The position numbers were made by a program, and so were the translations under genes. From Chitinophagaceae bacterium (GTDB lineage Bacteria > Bacteroidota > Bacteroidia > Chitinophagales > Chitinophagaceae), in NCBI GenBank assembly GCA_947380435.1, contig CANCRC010000007.1:1-32791 (forward strand): a stretch of DNA of 32,791 nt, in the 5' to 3' direction. Of the stretch, positions 9,312 through 17,288 are shown piece by piece. Below the pieces are notes generated by a model. It worked only from the letters and a program-made list of their open reading frames with translations, was not told where the DNA came from and searched no databases. Every line of letters starts with the position of its first letter. The first letter of the stretch is position 1.

Positions 9312-9347
9312 TCTATTTTTATTGCGCCTTTACTTTTTTAAATTGTA

Positions 9348-9854
9348 TTAACCTCTTCCAAACATTTCATCATCTTTATCTATTCGCGTTTGATCCTCTA
9401 ATGGATATTGTTTTCTTAAAGGAAAATAATCCATTTCATCAACGTTCAAAATGCGTTTTAAATTAGGATGTCCTACAAAATTGATTCCGAAAAAATCATA
9501 GGTCTCACGCTCCATCCAATTAGCCGATTCAAATAATTTACTTGCTGTAAATACCGCAGTTTCATTCACGGAGGTACTCACTGAATAACGCAAACGAATA
9601 TTTTCTGTAAAATTATGTAAATGGTATACGACTACTAATTCTGCACCAATATTATCAGGATAATTCACCCCGCATAAATCGGTTAAAAAAGTAAAGCCTA
9701 AACTTGTCTCTTCGTATAAATACTGAAGTACTTTTAAATTAATTTCTTTCGGAGATTCAAAAGATAAAATACCTGACGCCGTCGAGAAATTCAAAACTTG
9801 GTCTCCAAATTTTTCTATTAACTTATTTTGTATTGTCTCGTTGCTTAATGCCAT
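9348..9854 (-). CDS. nuoC: NADH-quinone oxidoreductase subunit C (30 kDa type)
   Basis: NuoC is a peripheral-arm subunit that packs against NuoD. The 168-residue protein contains the family signature ERETYDFFGINFVGHPNLKRIL followed by DYFPLRKQYPLED near the C terminus; the N-terminal half is the more variable domain. Full length for a stand-alone NuoC is about 150-210. The start ATG 9854 lies 39 nt after nuoB. Identification rests on the signature and on its place between nuoB and nuoD. Confidence 0.95.
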   Translation of the reverse strand: MALSNETIQNKLIEKFGDQVLNFSTASGILSFESPKEINLKVLQYLYEETSLGFTFLTDLCGVNYPDNIGAELVVVYHLHNFTENIRLRYSVSTSVNETAVFTASKLFESANWMERETYDFFGINFVGHPNLKRILNVDEMDYFPLRKQYPLEDQTRIDKDDEMFGRG

Positions 9855-9893
9855 TTCTATGCTAAAAATTTTATGTTCTATTTTTTATTAGAT

Positions 9894-10481
9894 TTATTGG
9901 ATACCGTAGCTGTTTAATAAGTCACGGTACTTTTCACTATTTCGTCTGCGTATACTTTCTTGTCCTACTAAATCTTGAATTTTCATAAAACCATCAATGA
10001 TGGCTTCTGGGCGCGGAGGACAACCAGGTACATATACATCCACGGGAATAACTTGATCAATACCTTGTAGTACACTATAGGTATCAAAAATTCCACCACT
10101 AGAAGCGCAAGCACCTACTGCAATTACCCAACGTGGCTCAGCCATTTGTAAATACACTTGTCTTAAAACCGGTGCCATTTTTTTAGCAATAGTTCCCATG
10201 ACCATTAATAAATCGCATTGACGCGGAGAAAAACCCACACGCTCAGAACCAAAACGAGATAAATCATAATGCGAAGCCATGGTTGCCATAAATTCAATTC
10301 CACAACAAGAAGTAGCAAAGGGTAAAGGCCATAAAGAATTTTTTCTGGCTAGTCCCACTACAGAACTTAACTGCGTTGCAAAAAAACCATCGCCTGGAAC
10401 ACCGTCTGGTGCCTTGCCCATAGAAATAGCTTCTGATATTTCAGCTTCTTTTGGGTTCAAATTAAATCTAACAGGACGCAT
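9894..10481 (-). CDS. nuoB: NADH-quinone oxidoreductase subunit B, N2 cluster
   Basis: NuoB holds cluster N2, the direct electron donor to quinone. The 195-residue sequence shows the adjacent cysteines in LWPLPFATSCCGIEFMA, the third ligand in AVGACASSGGIFDTY and the fourth in VPGCPPRPEAIIDG, which is the complete N2 set. SPRQCDLLMVMGTIAKKMAP is another diagnostic block. It starts at ATG 10481, 26 nt after nuoA. The C-terminal tail after the PRPEA block (about 35 residues) is charged and typical. Confidence 0.97.
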   Translation of the reverse strand: MRPVRFNLNPKEAEISEAISMGKAPDGVPGDGFFATQLSSVVGLARKNSLWPLPFATSCCGIEFMATMASHYDLSRFGSERVGFSPRQCDLLMVMGTIAKKMAPVLRQVYLQMAEPRWVIAVGACASSGGIFDTYSVLQGIDQVIPVDVYVPGCPPRPEAIIDGFMKIQDLVGQESIRRRNSEKYRDLLNSYGIQ

Positions 10482-10507
10482 ATTGTTAATGCTTTATTTT
10501 TTATTAA

Positions 10508-10909
10508 TTAGTCTTCCCATTGTAAGGCTCCCTTCTTGATGATGTATATAAAACCCACCAAGAAAAATGCTACAAATAAAACCACTTCACCAAATCCAGC
10601 CCAACCTAAACTTTTAAAATTAACAGCATAGGGATAAAAGAAAATAACTTCCACATCAAACAACACAAATAAAATGGCCACTAGAAAATACTTGATTGCC
10701 ATCGGTGATCTTGCATCTCCATGTGTTTCAATACCACTCGCAAAGTTTTCTAATTTATCGCTTGTATCTCTCTTAGGTCCCATCCAACTTGAAATCAAAA
10801 TCATTAAGGCTACAAAGCCCCCTGCAAATAATAATTGCAATGCAATGGGTAAGTAATTAGTAGCGCTATTTGTCTCGTTCGCAGACATCCAATACTGCAA
10901 CAGCATCAT
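10508..10909 (-). CDS. nuoA: NADH-quinone oxidoreductase subunit A
   Basis: NuoA (ND3 homologue) is a three-helix membrane subunit with a loop that reaches the quinone site. The block ENFASGIETHGDARSPMAIKYFLVAILFVLFDVEVIFFYPYA contains the family's conserved loop (normally GxxxxGxAR) and the acidic helix residues. The open frame extends to an ATG at 10972, but that would place the start inside the terminator hairpin of the preceding gene and upstream of the promoter box at 10929-10936. I therefore use the ATG pair at 10909/10906, giving 133 residues, close to the usual 120-135. It is the first gene of the nuo operon. Confidence 0.94.
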   Translation of the reverse strand: MMLLQYWMSANETNSATNYLPIALQLLFAGGFVALMILISSWMGPKRDTSDKLENFASGIETHGDARSPMAIKYFLVAILFVLFDVEVIFFYPYAVNFKSLGWAGFGEVVLFVAFFLVGFIYIIKKGALQWED

Positions 10910-10928
10910 AGATAAGTTTTTGGTGCCG

Positions 10929-10936
10929 CAAAAATA
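10929..10936 (-). promoter_or_regulatory. Promoter -7 box of the nuo operon
   Basis: Read on the minus strand this is TATTTTTG, a full match to the Bacteroidota -7 consensus TAnnTTTG. It ends 19 nt before the ATG of nuoA at 10909. A -33 element (TTTG) is poor here; the nearest candidate is the TTTTTCG left by the terminator T-tract. It would place the transcript start near 10924, which excludes the longer nuoA reading frame. Confidence 0.55.
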
Positions 10937-10959
10937 CGCAAAGGATAGCTCATATAACG

Positions 10960-10983
10960 AAAAACTCCCCATAAATGGGGAGT
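10960..10983 (-). terminator. Rho-independent terminator of the TPR gene
   Basis: On the minus strand an 8-bp perfect stem, ACTCCCCA/TGGGGAGT, closes a 4-nt loop (10972-10975) and is followed by TTTT and CG. It lies about 47 nt after the stop of the TPR-protein gene and directly before the nuo promoter. It therefore ends the upstream transcript and isolates the nuo operon. On the plus strand the hairpin is followed by AATTTT, so weak bidirectional action is possible. Confidence 0.85.
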
Positions 10984-11029
10984 AATTTTCAATTATTTTT
11001 TACACAATAGATGTGCTTAAATTGTCGTT

Positions 11030-12796
11030 TTAGCCTTTTTTGATTTGAGTAGTATCGGCCACTGGCTTTTGAGCTGGAGGAGCAGGTGCGCCACCCTTAG
11101 AATTCTGCATTTTCTTGATAATCTCAATGTTTTTGGTGAACTGAGCCTTAGCTTGAAGGGTGGTTGGATCCTCTGGTACTAATTCTAGTACTTTATCGCA
11201 CATTAACACCGCATTCTCATAGCCCTTGGTCTCATTATAATAGCCAATTAAGGTATAGTAATTGTTTACCAAGGTTTGCTTATTCTTAGCTACATCCTTC
11301 AATAAAAACTCGTTTTGAACATTCACCGCCTCAAATAGAATGCCTAGGTTATTGGCTGTATCTAGTAATTTAGAAGCTCTCACATTCATTGAATAGCCAT
11401 TAGGCTTCTCTGGATAGGCAGCAATATATTCTTTGGTAATAGTGGAAGCTAAAGCTCCGTCTTTTGCATTAATAGCAATACTGGCTGTTTTATAATAATA
11501 CACTTCATCCTTCACCCCTCTTAAAGCTGAATAACTCGTATACCACTTTAATTCTTCGGCATACATATTATTTTTTTCATACATATCAATGCCTAACTTA
11601 TAATATTTAAGCTTGTTTACTTTGCTTGTATCGGCAGCAATGGCTTTTTCCAAAATAACAGCTAATGAACCCTGACTTCCACTGAACTTGGATAAAATTT
11701 TCACCGCTAATTCATAATCGGTATTAATTAATTTATCTGGACTAGTATTCGTGATATAAGGCTCGATATATGATTTTGCTAAAACAGTATCCCCTTTTTT
11801 ATCATAGTTCTTTGCTAGCAAAACGGCTAAGCCTGGAAAAATAGTAAGACTTCCTGCAGCTTCCATGGCTTTCGCTTTCTCTAAAGATTGATCGAATTGA
11901 CCAGATCTAAATAAATAATCGGCACTGAAATATTCAAAGATGGGATCCTTGTCGGCATATTGTAAAAACAAATCCAAATTAGACTTTGCAATACTTGTAC
12001 TTACTTCAGCATAATAAGTGTATAAAGAAAAATAAACTGGCGCGATAGCTGGATCGGCTGCGATGGCTTTAGCAAAATATTCGTCTAAAGATTCTTTATT
12101 GTTTTGTGTTTGATACACTTTACCAATTCTATAAAAAGCATAGGCATTTTTAGGATCTGCATTGATAGCGTTTTGAAATGCTGTAACTGCATCACCTCCA
12201 TTTTCACCGCCACCTAATTTTAAATAGTTAATACCTAGGCTAACGTAAAGGCTTGAGCTTACTACATCATAGGCACTCACTGTTTCTTTTAACTTATCAA
12301 TAGCATACCTGTGATCTCCAATACTAATAGGCAATTCAGAAAATACATATCCAATTGCATTAATGATATCTTGATTAGGCTTGCCTTTATATTTTCCTTT
12401 TGTATTTAAGGTAGAAGTAATAGCCACTTCTAAATTTTGTTTAACCGCGTTGACATCTGCTCCTTCTAGTGATTGTATATGTGACATACCTATTAATAAC
12501 CATGCATCATTGCCTTTTGCTTGTAAACTTTTTTGATATAATTCTTTCGCCTTCTGAATAGATTCTGGCGTAGAAATACCGTTATAGTTTTGCGCTAACA
12601 TAGCCTGACCATACCAGAAAATAGTTTCACCATCTCCTGGGTTTTTATCGTAGGCCTCCTTAAAAAAATTAAGGGCTGATTTGTTTTTTTCATAATTTAA
12701 TAACTTCACACCCTCCGCTAAAGCAGAAGGAGCTACTTGAGCAATAATCGCAGTAGAAAACACAAATCCTACCAAAAGAAAAACCAATTTTTTCAT
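11030..12796 (-). CDS. Exported tetratricopeptide-repeat protein
   Basis: This 588-residue protein begins with a Sec signal peptide (MKKLVFLLVGFVFSTAIIAQ, cleavage likely after the Gln/Val region near residue 20). TPR-like helix pairs follow, for example LNYEKNKSALNFFKEAYDKNPGDGETIFWYGQAM at the N terminus, AFQNAINADPKNAYAFYRIGKVYQ in the middle and AVLMCDKVLELVPEDPTTLQAKAQF near the end. The tail is a Pro/Ala/Lys-rich linker (GGAPAPPAQKPVADTTQ). The frame opens at a GTG one codon earlier; the ATG at 12796 is preferred. TPR proteins of this kind are protein-protein scaffolds, probably periplasmic. It lies 197 nt after the PstS-like gene on the same strand. From memory, this pair occurs together in many Bacteroidota near TonB/ExbBD genes; the exact role is unknown. 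Confidence 0.85.
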   Translation of the reverse strand: MKKLVFLLVGFVFSTAIIAQVAPSALAEGVKLLNYEKNKSALNFFKEAYDKNPGDGETIFWYGQAMLAQNYNGISTPESIQKAKELYQKSLQAKGNDAWLLIGMSHIQSLEGADVNAVKQNLEVAITSTLNTKGKYKGKPNQDIINAIGYVFSELPISIGDHRYAIDKLKETVSAYDVVSSSLYVSLGINYLKLGGGENGGDAVTAFQNAINADPKNAYAFYRIGKVYQTQNNKESLDEYFAKAIAADPAIAPVYFSLYTYYAEVSTSIAKSNLDLFLQYADKDPIFEYFSADYLFRSGQFDQSLEKAKAMEAAGSLTIFPGLAVLLAKNYDKKGDTVLAKSYIEPYITNTSPDKLINTDYELAVKILSKFSGSQGSLAVILEKAIAADTSKVNKLKYYKLGIDMYEKNNMYAEELKWYTSYSALRGVKDEVYYYKTASIAINAKDGALASTITKEYIAAYPEKPNGYSMNVRASKLLDTANNLGILFEAVNVQNEFLLKDVAKNKQTLVNNYYTLIGYYNETKGYENAVLMCDKVLELVPEDPTTLQAKAQFTKNIEIIKKMQNSKGGAPAPPAQKPVADTTQIKKG

Positions 12797-12993
12797 CACT
12801 TACTTTTTTTCATTTTAAATTTAATCCGACTGAAGATACCATTTATTGAACATGGTATATGTCCCTATGACACATCTATTTTTTTTATATAAAAGATAGA
12901 AATTATAGAGAAAGCTAAAAATATTAATTTTTTGGCAAGAATCACATTAATTTTTTATGAAAAACGCCATTTTTTGTTAGTATTATATGAGCG

Positions 12994-13896
12994 TTAGTTT
13001 AATAAACCCTTTCTTTTCTGAAATCCCATTTTGGCAGGGACCAAAAAAGCCCTTTGAAATATTAATTGCCCTCTTTCTAAACTCATAAAATTAAGCAGGC
13101 CAGTGCCAAGCCCTGGAGCATTTTCCTTTAAAATATAATAAATGGGCAAGGATAGTGAATAATGCCCCTTACTAATATTAGACTGGGAAGGCTGGGCATA
13201 GTAGCCTTTTTCAATACACAATGTACATTCCACTAATGCCATTTTGATAGTTTTTCTATCTTCCATTTGTTTGGGATCATAATTATCTCCTACCCAATTC
13301 ATGCCTACAAAGCCAATAGCATTTGGATTATTTTTTATATAGGTGATGACTTCCTCGCTTCCATTAGCAGACACTACATTTTTGCCAAAAGGGGTTTCGT
13401 GTAATAAACTGTCTTTTAGAAAACGTACCACCCCTGTTAAATGACTTCCATCCATCACCACCTGCTTATTGTTCTTGCCGCTTAGTGAAGCGCTTAAATC
13501 GGCCATGGAGAAAACAGAATCTTTGGTTTTTTTATTCACCACTACCGCAATGGCATTATAAGCAAGTATACCAAATGTAGGCGCATAGCCTAATTGGTAC
13601 TTATAATTGGCTTGCTCCTTTTTATCCAAACCTCTTGTGATAATAATCATACGGGTACTATCGGACGCTAAATCTTTCAAACATTCAATTTCCGATTTAT
13701 AGGAAACTTCAATAGTAGCAAGGGGGTAACTTAATGCAAAAACTTTAAGCTCTTGTTCTATAAAGGGTTTGAAACTTTCTTCCACAGCAATTTTAATCCT
13801 GCCTTCGCTTGGCGTATCAAGATTCTCCTTGGTAGCAGTTGTCTTACAAGCAGTGGCCAAAATGCAAACGCTCATAATAATATATACATAACGCAT
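12994..13896 (-). CDS. PstS-like substrate-binding lipoprotein
   Basis: This is a periplasmic-binding-protein-fold lipoprotein of 300 residues. The N terminus has a hydrophobic stretch ending in ILATAC, a relaxed lipobox with Cys17 as the likely lipidated residue. The rest resembles PstS-type phosphate-binding proteins: IKIAVEESFKPFIEQELKVF, NAIAVVVNKKTKD before the hinge, and NPNAIGFVGMNWVGD near the C-terminal lobe. The usual phosphate loop (SGT/TSG type) is not obvious; the corresponding stretch reads DGSHLTGVVRFLKDS. No pstC, pstA or pstB is present, so uptake by a dedicated ABC transporter is not supported here. The frame opens at a TTG at 13917; I chose the ATG at 13896 (MRYVYII), which starts the signal peptide. 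It follows the small membrane protein gene after 39 nt. Confidence 0.78.
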   Translation of the reverse strand: MRYVYIIMSVCILATACKTTATKENLDTPSEGRIKIAVEESFKPFIEQELKVFALSYPLATIEVSYKSEIECLKDLASDSTRMIIITRGLDKKEQANYKYQLGYAPTFGILAYNAIAVVVNKKTKDSVFSMADLSASLSGKNNKQVVMDGSHLTGVVRFLKDSLLHETPFGKNVVSANGSEEVITYIKNNPNAIGFVGMNWVGDNYDPKQMEDRKTIKMALVECTLCIEKGYYAQPSQSNISKGHYSLSLPIYYILKENAPGLGTGLLNFMSLERGQLIFQRAFLVPAKMGFQKRKGLLN

Positions 13897-13935
13897 GTGC
13901 TTTAATTTAATAGTCAATGAAAAACAATGAAAAGG

Positions 13936-14208
13936 CTAATACATTTGATGAATACCTCTGTACAATCTAAAACCGCCATACAATAAACAAAGGCTGCCAA
14001 ATATGTATCTAAAATCGGCACCTGCATTAATAATGGCATCTAAATGGAACCATTTTGCACCCAACATTAAAACCCCACAACCCAATATAAGCGTGGCCAT
14101 GGTATAATCGTATATACTTCTAAAAATACGGTAAGTACGCTCCGATTTTTCACGAGGCCCATTCGCTCTTGGCTCGAAAGAGTGTTGGCTAGGTTCTTGA
14201 TTTTCCAT
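13936..14208 (-). CDS. Small two-helix membrane protein of unknown function
   Basis: This 90-residue protein has a polar, charged N-terminal third (about residues 1-30, rich in Glu, Arg and Pro) and then two hydrophobic helices. The helices are at about residues 35-50 (YTMATLILGCGVLMLGA) and 66-82 (FRYIFGSLCLLYGGFRLY), joined by a short loop. I do not recognise a named family. It is first in a three-gene minus-strand set with the PstS-like lipoprotein (39 nt downstream) and the TPR protein. That suggests a shared envelope role, which is an inference from position only. The ATG at 14208 is the only reasonable start. Confidence 0.75.
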   Translation of the reverse strand: MENQEPSQHSFEPRANGPREKSERTYRIFRSIYDYTMATLILGCGVLMLGAKWFHLDAIINAGADFRYIFGSLCLLYGGFRLYRGIHQMY

Positions 14209-14266
14209 AAAATCCAGTTTTAAAGAGGCAATTTAAACAATTAATAGCCGATGTATTTAAAAAATT

Positions 14267-14274
14267 TATCTTTA
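14267..14274 (+). promoter_or_regulatory. Possible -7 box for hisS
   Basis: TATCTTTA matches the Bacteroidota TAnnTTTG box at seven of eight positions and ends 18 nt before the hisS ATG at 14293. No good -33 TTTG is seen 19 nt upstream. Its location downstream of the alternative ATG at 14251 supports the shorter hisS start. Confidence 0.4.
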
Positions 14275-14292
14275 CTACATAAATTTCAAACT

Positions 14293-15660
14293 ATGAGCAA
14301 ACCTTCTTTGCCACAAGGAACTAGAGATTTTAATGCGGCTACGGTTCAAAAGCGTCAGTTTATTTTTAAGACAATCCAAACTGTGTTTGAAACTTATGGT
14401 TTTCAACCATTGGAAACGCCTGCTATGGAGAACTTGGAAACCTTAATGGGGAAGTATGGGGAGGAAGGCGATAAACTCATATTTAAAATTTTAAATAACG
14501 GCTTAGACAACCCACAGAAAAAAGAACAAACACTGGAAGGTGTTGAAAAATTATTCGCAGGTAAAAATAGTACAGCCATTACTGAGCGTGCATTAAGATA
14601 CGATTTAACCATTCCATTTGCAAGATACGTGGCCATGAACCATGGCTCATTGAGTTTCCCTTTTAAAAGATATCAAATCCAACCCGTTTGGCGTGCCGAT
14701 CGTCCTCAGAAAGGAAGATACCGTGAATTTTATCAATGCGATGCAGATGTAGTAGGTAGTGAAAGTTTATTAAACGAAGTGGATTTAGTAGCAGTATACC
14801 TCACTGCTTTTCAAAAATTAAATTTACCGGTGGAGGTAAAAATGAATAATAGAAAAATATTATTAGCACTAGCACAAATTTGTGGCGGAGAAGATAAATT
14901 AATTGATTTAACTATTGCTATTGATAAGCTAGATAAAATAGGATGGGAAAAAGTAAAAGAAGAATTAGACAATAAAAATTTTAGCGAGGCTCAACAAAAA
15001 ATTATTCAGAACTACTTAACTATTGAAGGTAGCAATGCTGAAAAATTAAACCAGTTAAGTATTTTATTAGGCAATAATGAAATGGGGCTAAAAGGAATAG
15101 AGGAAATAAATTATGTATTAGACTACCACGCACAAACGGGTATGGATAAGCATTTGGTGGCCGATTTCACTTTAGCAAGAGGATTAAATTATTATACAGG
15201 TATGATTTTCGAAGTGAAGGCCATAGATGCGCAAATGGGCAGTATTGGCGGCGGCGGGCGTTACAACGATTTAACCAGTTTGTTTGGTGTTCCTAATATT
15301 GCAGGTGTAGGAATTAGTTTTGGCGTAGATAGAATTTACGATGTAATGGAAGAGAAAAATTTATTCCCATCCACGATTGGCCAAACTACAGAAGTATTAT
15401 TTTTTAATTTAGGTGAGGGGGAAGCTAAAGCGGCTTACTTACAAATGATGCAATTAAGAGATAAAAAAATTGCTTGTGAAATTTACCCTGAAAAAAGTAA
15501 ATTCGACAAGCAATTTAAATACGCAGAAAAAAAAGGAATTCCCAACGTAATTATCATTGGTACCGAAGAACTAGCTAAAAGCGAATGCACTGTAAAAAAT
15601 ATAATTACGGGCAAACAAACAACGCTTTCTTTATCGGACCTTTCTAATTTTGAATTCTAG
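14293..15660 (+). CDS. hisS: Histidine--tRNA ligase
   Basis: This enzyme charges tRNA-His with histidine in the cytoplasm. The 455-residue product begins MSKPSLPQGTRDF, where GTRDF is the family's N-terminal mark. It shows motif 2 (QPVWRADRPQKGRYREFYQCDADVVG), the histidine-specific block TLARGLNYYTGMIFEV and motif 3 (GGGRYNDLTSLFG and VGISFGVDRIYD), then the anticodon-binding domain from about residue 365. An in-frame ATG at 14251 would add 14 residues; I reject it because the possible promoter box lies after it and GTRDF normally stands near the N terminus. It is transcribed divergently from the envelope trio, and its stop overlaps the stop of the next gene. Confidence 0.96.
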   Translation: MSKPSLPQGTRDFNAATVQKRQFIFKTIQTVFETYGFQPLETPAMENLETLMGKYGEEGDKLIFKILNNGLDNPQKKEQTLEGVEKLFAGKNSTAITERALRYDLTIPFARYVAMNHGSLSFPFKRYQIQPVWRADRPQKGRYREFYQCDADVVGSESLLNEVDLVAVYLTAFQKLNLPVEVKMNNRKILLALAQICGGEDKLIDLTIAIDKLDKIGWEKVKEELDNKNFSEAQQKIIQNYLTIEGSNAEKLNQLSILLGNNEMGLKGIEEINYVLDYHAQTGMDKHLVADFTLARGLNYYTGMIFEVKAIDAQMGSIGGGGRYNDLTSLFGVPNIAGVGISFGVDRIYDVMEEKNLFPSTIGQTTEVLFFNLGEGEAKAAYLQMMQLRDKKIACEIYPEKSKFDKQFKYAEKKGIPNVIIIGTEELAKSECTVKNIITGKQTTLSLSDLSNFEF

Positions 15661-16067
15661 TAATTTTTATTCGCCCAAACTTTAGCGTAAAAATCATCTT
15701 CCTTCATTGCAAAAGCACTTCCAGAAGGAGACGCTGCAGTAGCAGCCGATTTTTGAGCCGTTAATTCCATGCCTTGAACAACAATAGTTAAAGTAATTAC
15801 TGCATGATTAGCATCTCTTTTGAAAATAATAGGTGCATCATAAGCAGCTAAATAAAAAGTATCTACTCCTTTCTTTTCTATAGCAACTGAACCCATGGCT
15901 GAATTCAGCGTTAAAACAGTGTCTTCTGCTGTTAAAGTAACTTCAGCTACTGGACTTCCTTCAGGAAATACATATTTACCTAAATAGTCTTTCAAAGGAC
16001 TAGTTTGTGCGTTTACGGTAGCCATTACTCCCATTAAGATAACAGCCATTAAGAAGATTTTTTTCAT
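15657..16067 (-). CDS. Small exported protein of unknown function
   Basis: This 136-residue protein starts with a clear Sec signal peptide (MKKIFLMAVILMGVMATVNA, cleaved near AQ). The mature part has KDYLGKYVFPEGSPVAEVTL, then alternating short hydrophobic strands (DTVLTLN, DTFYLAAYDAPIIFKR, AVITLTIVVQGMELTAQK), which suggests a small beta-sandwich or lipocalin-like fold. The YLGKY...F pattern resembles the DUF3471-type tail domain of Bacteroidota hydrolases. That is a resemblance only, not an identification. It stands alone, convergent with hisS, sharing four nucleotides with it at the stop. I see no TAnnTTTG box in its upstream region. Confidence 0.75.
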   Translation of the reverse strand: MKKIFLMAVILMGVMATVNAQTSPLKDYLGKYVFPEGSPVAEVTLTAEDTVLTLNSAMGSVAIEKKGVDTFYLAAYDAPIIFKRDANHAVITLTIVVQGMELTAQKSAATAASPSGSAFAMKEDDFYAKVWANKNY

Positions 16068-16215
16068 AATTTATTATTTATTTGTTTCAAATTGTCTTCC
16101 GAAAATAAGTAAAATGATGGCCATTTGGCAATAAATTTATATTAATTATTGAAGGGCTAGAAACTTCAGAAAATGGGGCTAAAAAAAGATTTAAATCTAT
16201 CCAAATCCGATCAAG

Positions 16216-16223
16216 TATCTTTG
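16216..16223 (+). promoter_or_regulatory. Promoter -7 box of the rlmN operon
   Basis: TATCTTTG is a full match to TAnnTTTG. It ends only 4 nt before the rlmN ATG at 16228, so transcription from it would give a leaderless or almost leaderless mRNA. A -33 element is weak (TTTA at 16190-16193, spacer 22). Confidence 0.6.
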
Positions 16224-16227
16224 CATT

Positions 16228-17277
16228 ATGGAGAAGACAAGACCTAATATTAGACAGGTAGAAGTCGCTGACATTGAGCGATTTATATCAAAAATAGGCG
16301 AAAAGCCTTTTAGAGTAAAACAGATTGTAGAATGGTTATGGCAAAAACATGCACATAGCTTTGATGAAATGACCAACTTAAGTAAGGACTTACGCGGCTT
16401 ATTAGAAAATGAATTTCAACTACCTGCTTTACAAATTAATACCACCCAACAAAGTGAAGATGGTACTTTGAAAACACGTTTTAAAACTTATGATGGTCAT
16501 ATGATCGAGGGGGTTTTAATTCCCACTACTTTAAGAAAGACCGCCTGCGTGTCTTCTCAAATTGGATGTAGTTTGAGTTGTAAATTTTGCGCAACAGGTA
16601 CCATGGAGCGAAAAAGAAATTTAAACTTTGATGAAATATATGATCAAGTCGTATACATCTTACAACAAAGCGAAGCCACTTATGAAAAACATTTAAGCAA
16701 TATTGTTTTCATGGGTATGGGTGAGCCTTTAATGAACTACCATAATGTTTTAAAGGCTATTGAAAAAATTACTTCTCCTGACGGATTAGGTATGAGTGCT
16801 AAAAGAATTACAGTCTCCACGGCAGGTCTTATAAAACAAATTAGACAATTAGGAGACGATAATGTGAAATTTAAATTAGCCATTTCCTTGCATGCCGCTA
16901 ACGATAAAAAGCGTAATGAAATTATGCCGATTAACGAAAGCAATAATATCAAAGGACTTGTTGAAGCCATTAATTACTTTTATAAAAAGACAGGCACTGA
17001 AGTGACTTTTGAATATATCTTATTCAAAGACTTTAACGATTCAGAAAAAGACGCAGAAGAACTCACTAAAATTTACAGACAAGTGCCTGCCGATTTAATC
17101 AATGTCATCGAATACAACCCAGTGGATATTTTTCCTTTTGACAAACCAGACGAAGCCGGCTTTGAAAGATTTGTGGAAATTTTACAAAAAAATAGAGTGA
17201 ATGTGCGCGTAAGACATAGTAGAGGAAAGGATATTGATGCGGCCTGCGGACAATTAGCCAATAAAGATAATTTTTAA
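16228..17277 (+). CDS. rlmN: 23S rRNA (adenine-2503-C2)/tRNA methyltransferase, radical SAM
   Basis: RlmN methylates C2 of A2503 in 23S rRNA (and A37 of some tRNAs) by radical SAM chemistry. The 349-residue protein has the cluster motif CSLSCKFC (Cys114, 118, 121). It also has the two catalytic cysteines that act in the ping-pong mechanism: Cys107 (in KTACVSSQIG, matching E. coli Cys118 by a constant offset) and Cys340 (in DIDAACGQLANK, near E. coli Cys355). FMGMGEPLMNYHNV and RITVSTAGL are further family blocks. It is first in an operon with two pseudouridine synthase genes; the next gene starts 11 nt downstream. Confidence 0.97.
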   Translation: MEKTRPNIRQVEVADIERFISKIGEKPFRVKQIVEWLWQKHAHSFDEMTNLSKDLRGLLENEFQLPALQINTTQQSEDGTLKTRFKTYDGHMIEGVLIPTTLRKTACVSSQIGCSLSCKFCATGTMERKRNLNFDEIYDQVVYILQQSEATYEKHLSNIVFMGMGEPLMNYHNVLKAIEKITSPDGLGMSAKRITVSTAGLIKQIRQLGDDNVKFKLAISLHAANDKKRNEIMPINESNNIKGLVEAINYFYKKTGTEVTFEYILFKDFNDSEKDAEELTKIYRQVPADLINVIEYNPVDIFPFDKPDEAGFERFVEILQKNRVNVRVRHSRGKDIDAACGQLANKDNF

Positions 17278-17288
17278 TAGTAGGACGC

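Noticed and set aside
12945-12993. Possible terminator after the PstS-like gene (AACGC ... GCGTTTTT on the minus strand)
   Set aside because: The stem is only five bp with a loop of over 20 nt; too weak to call.
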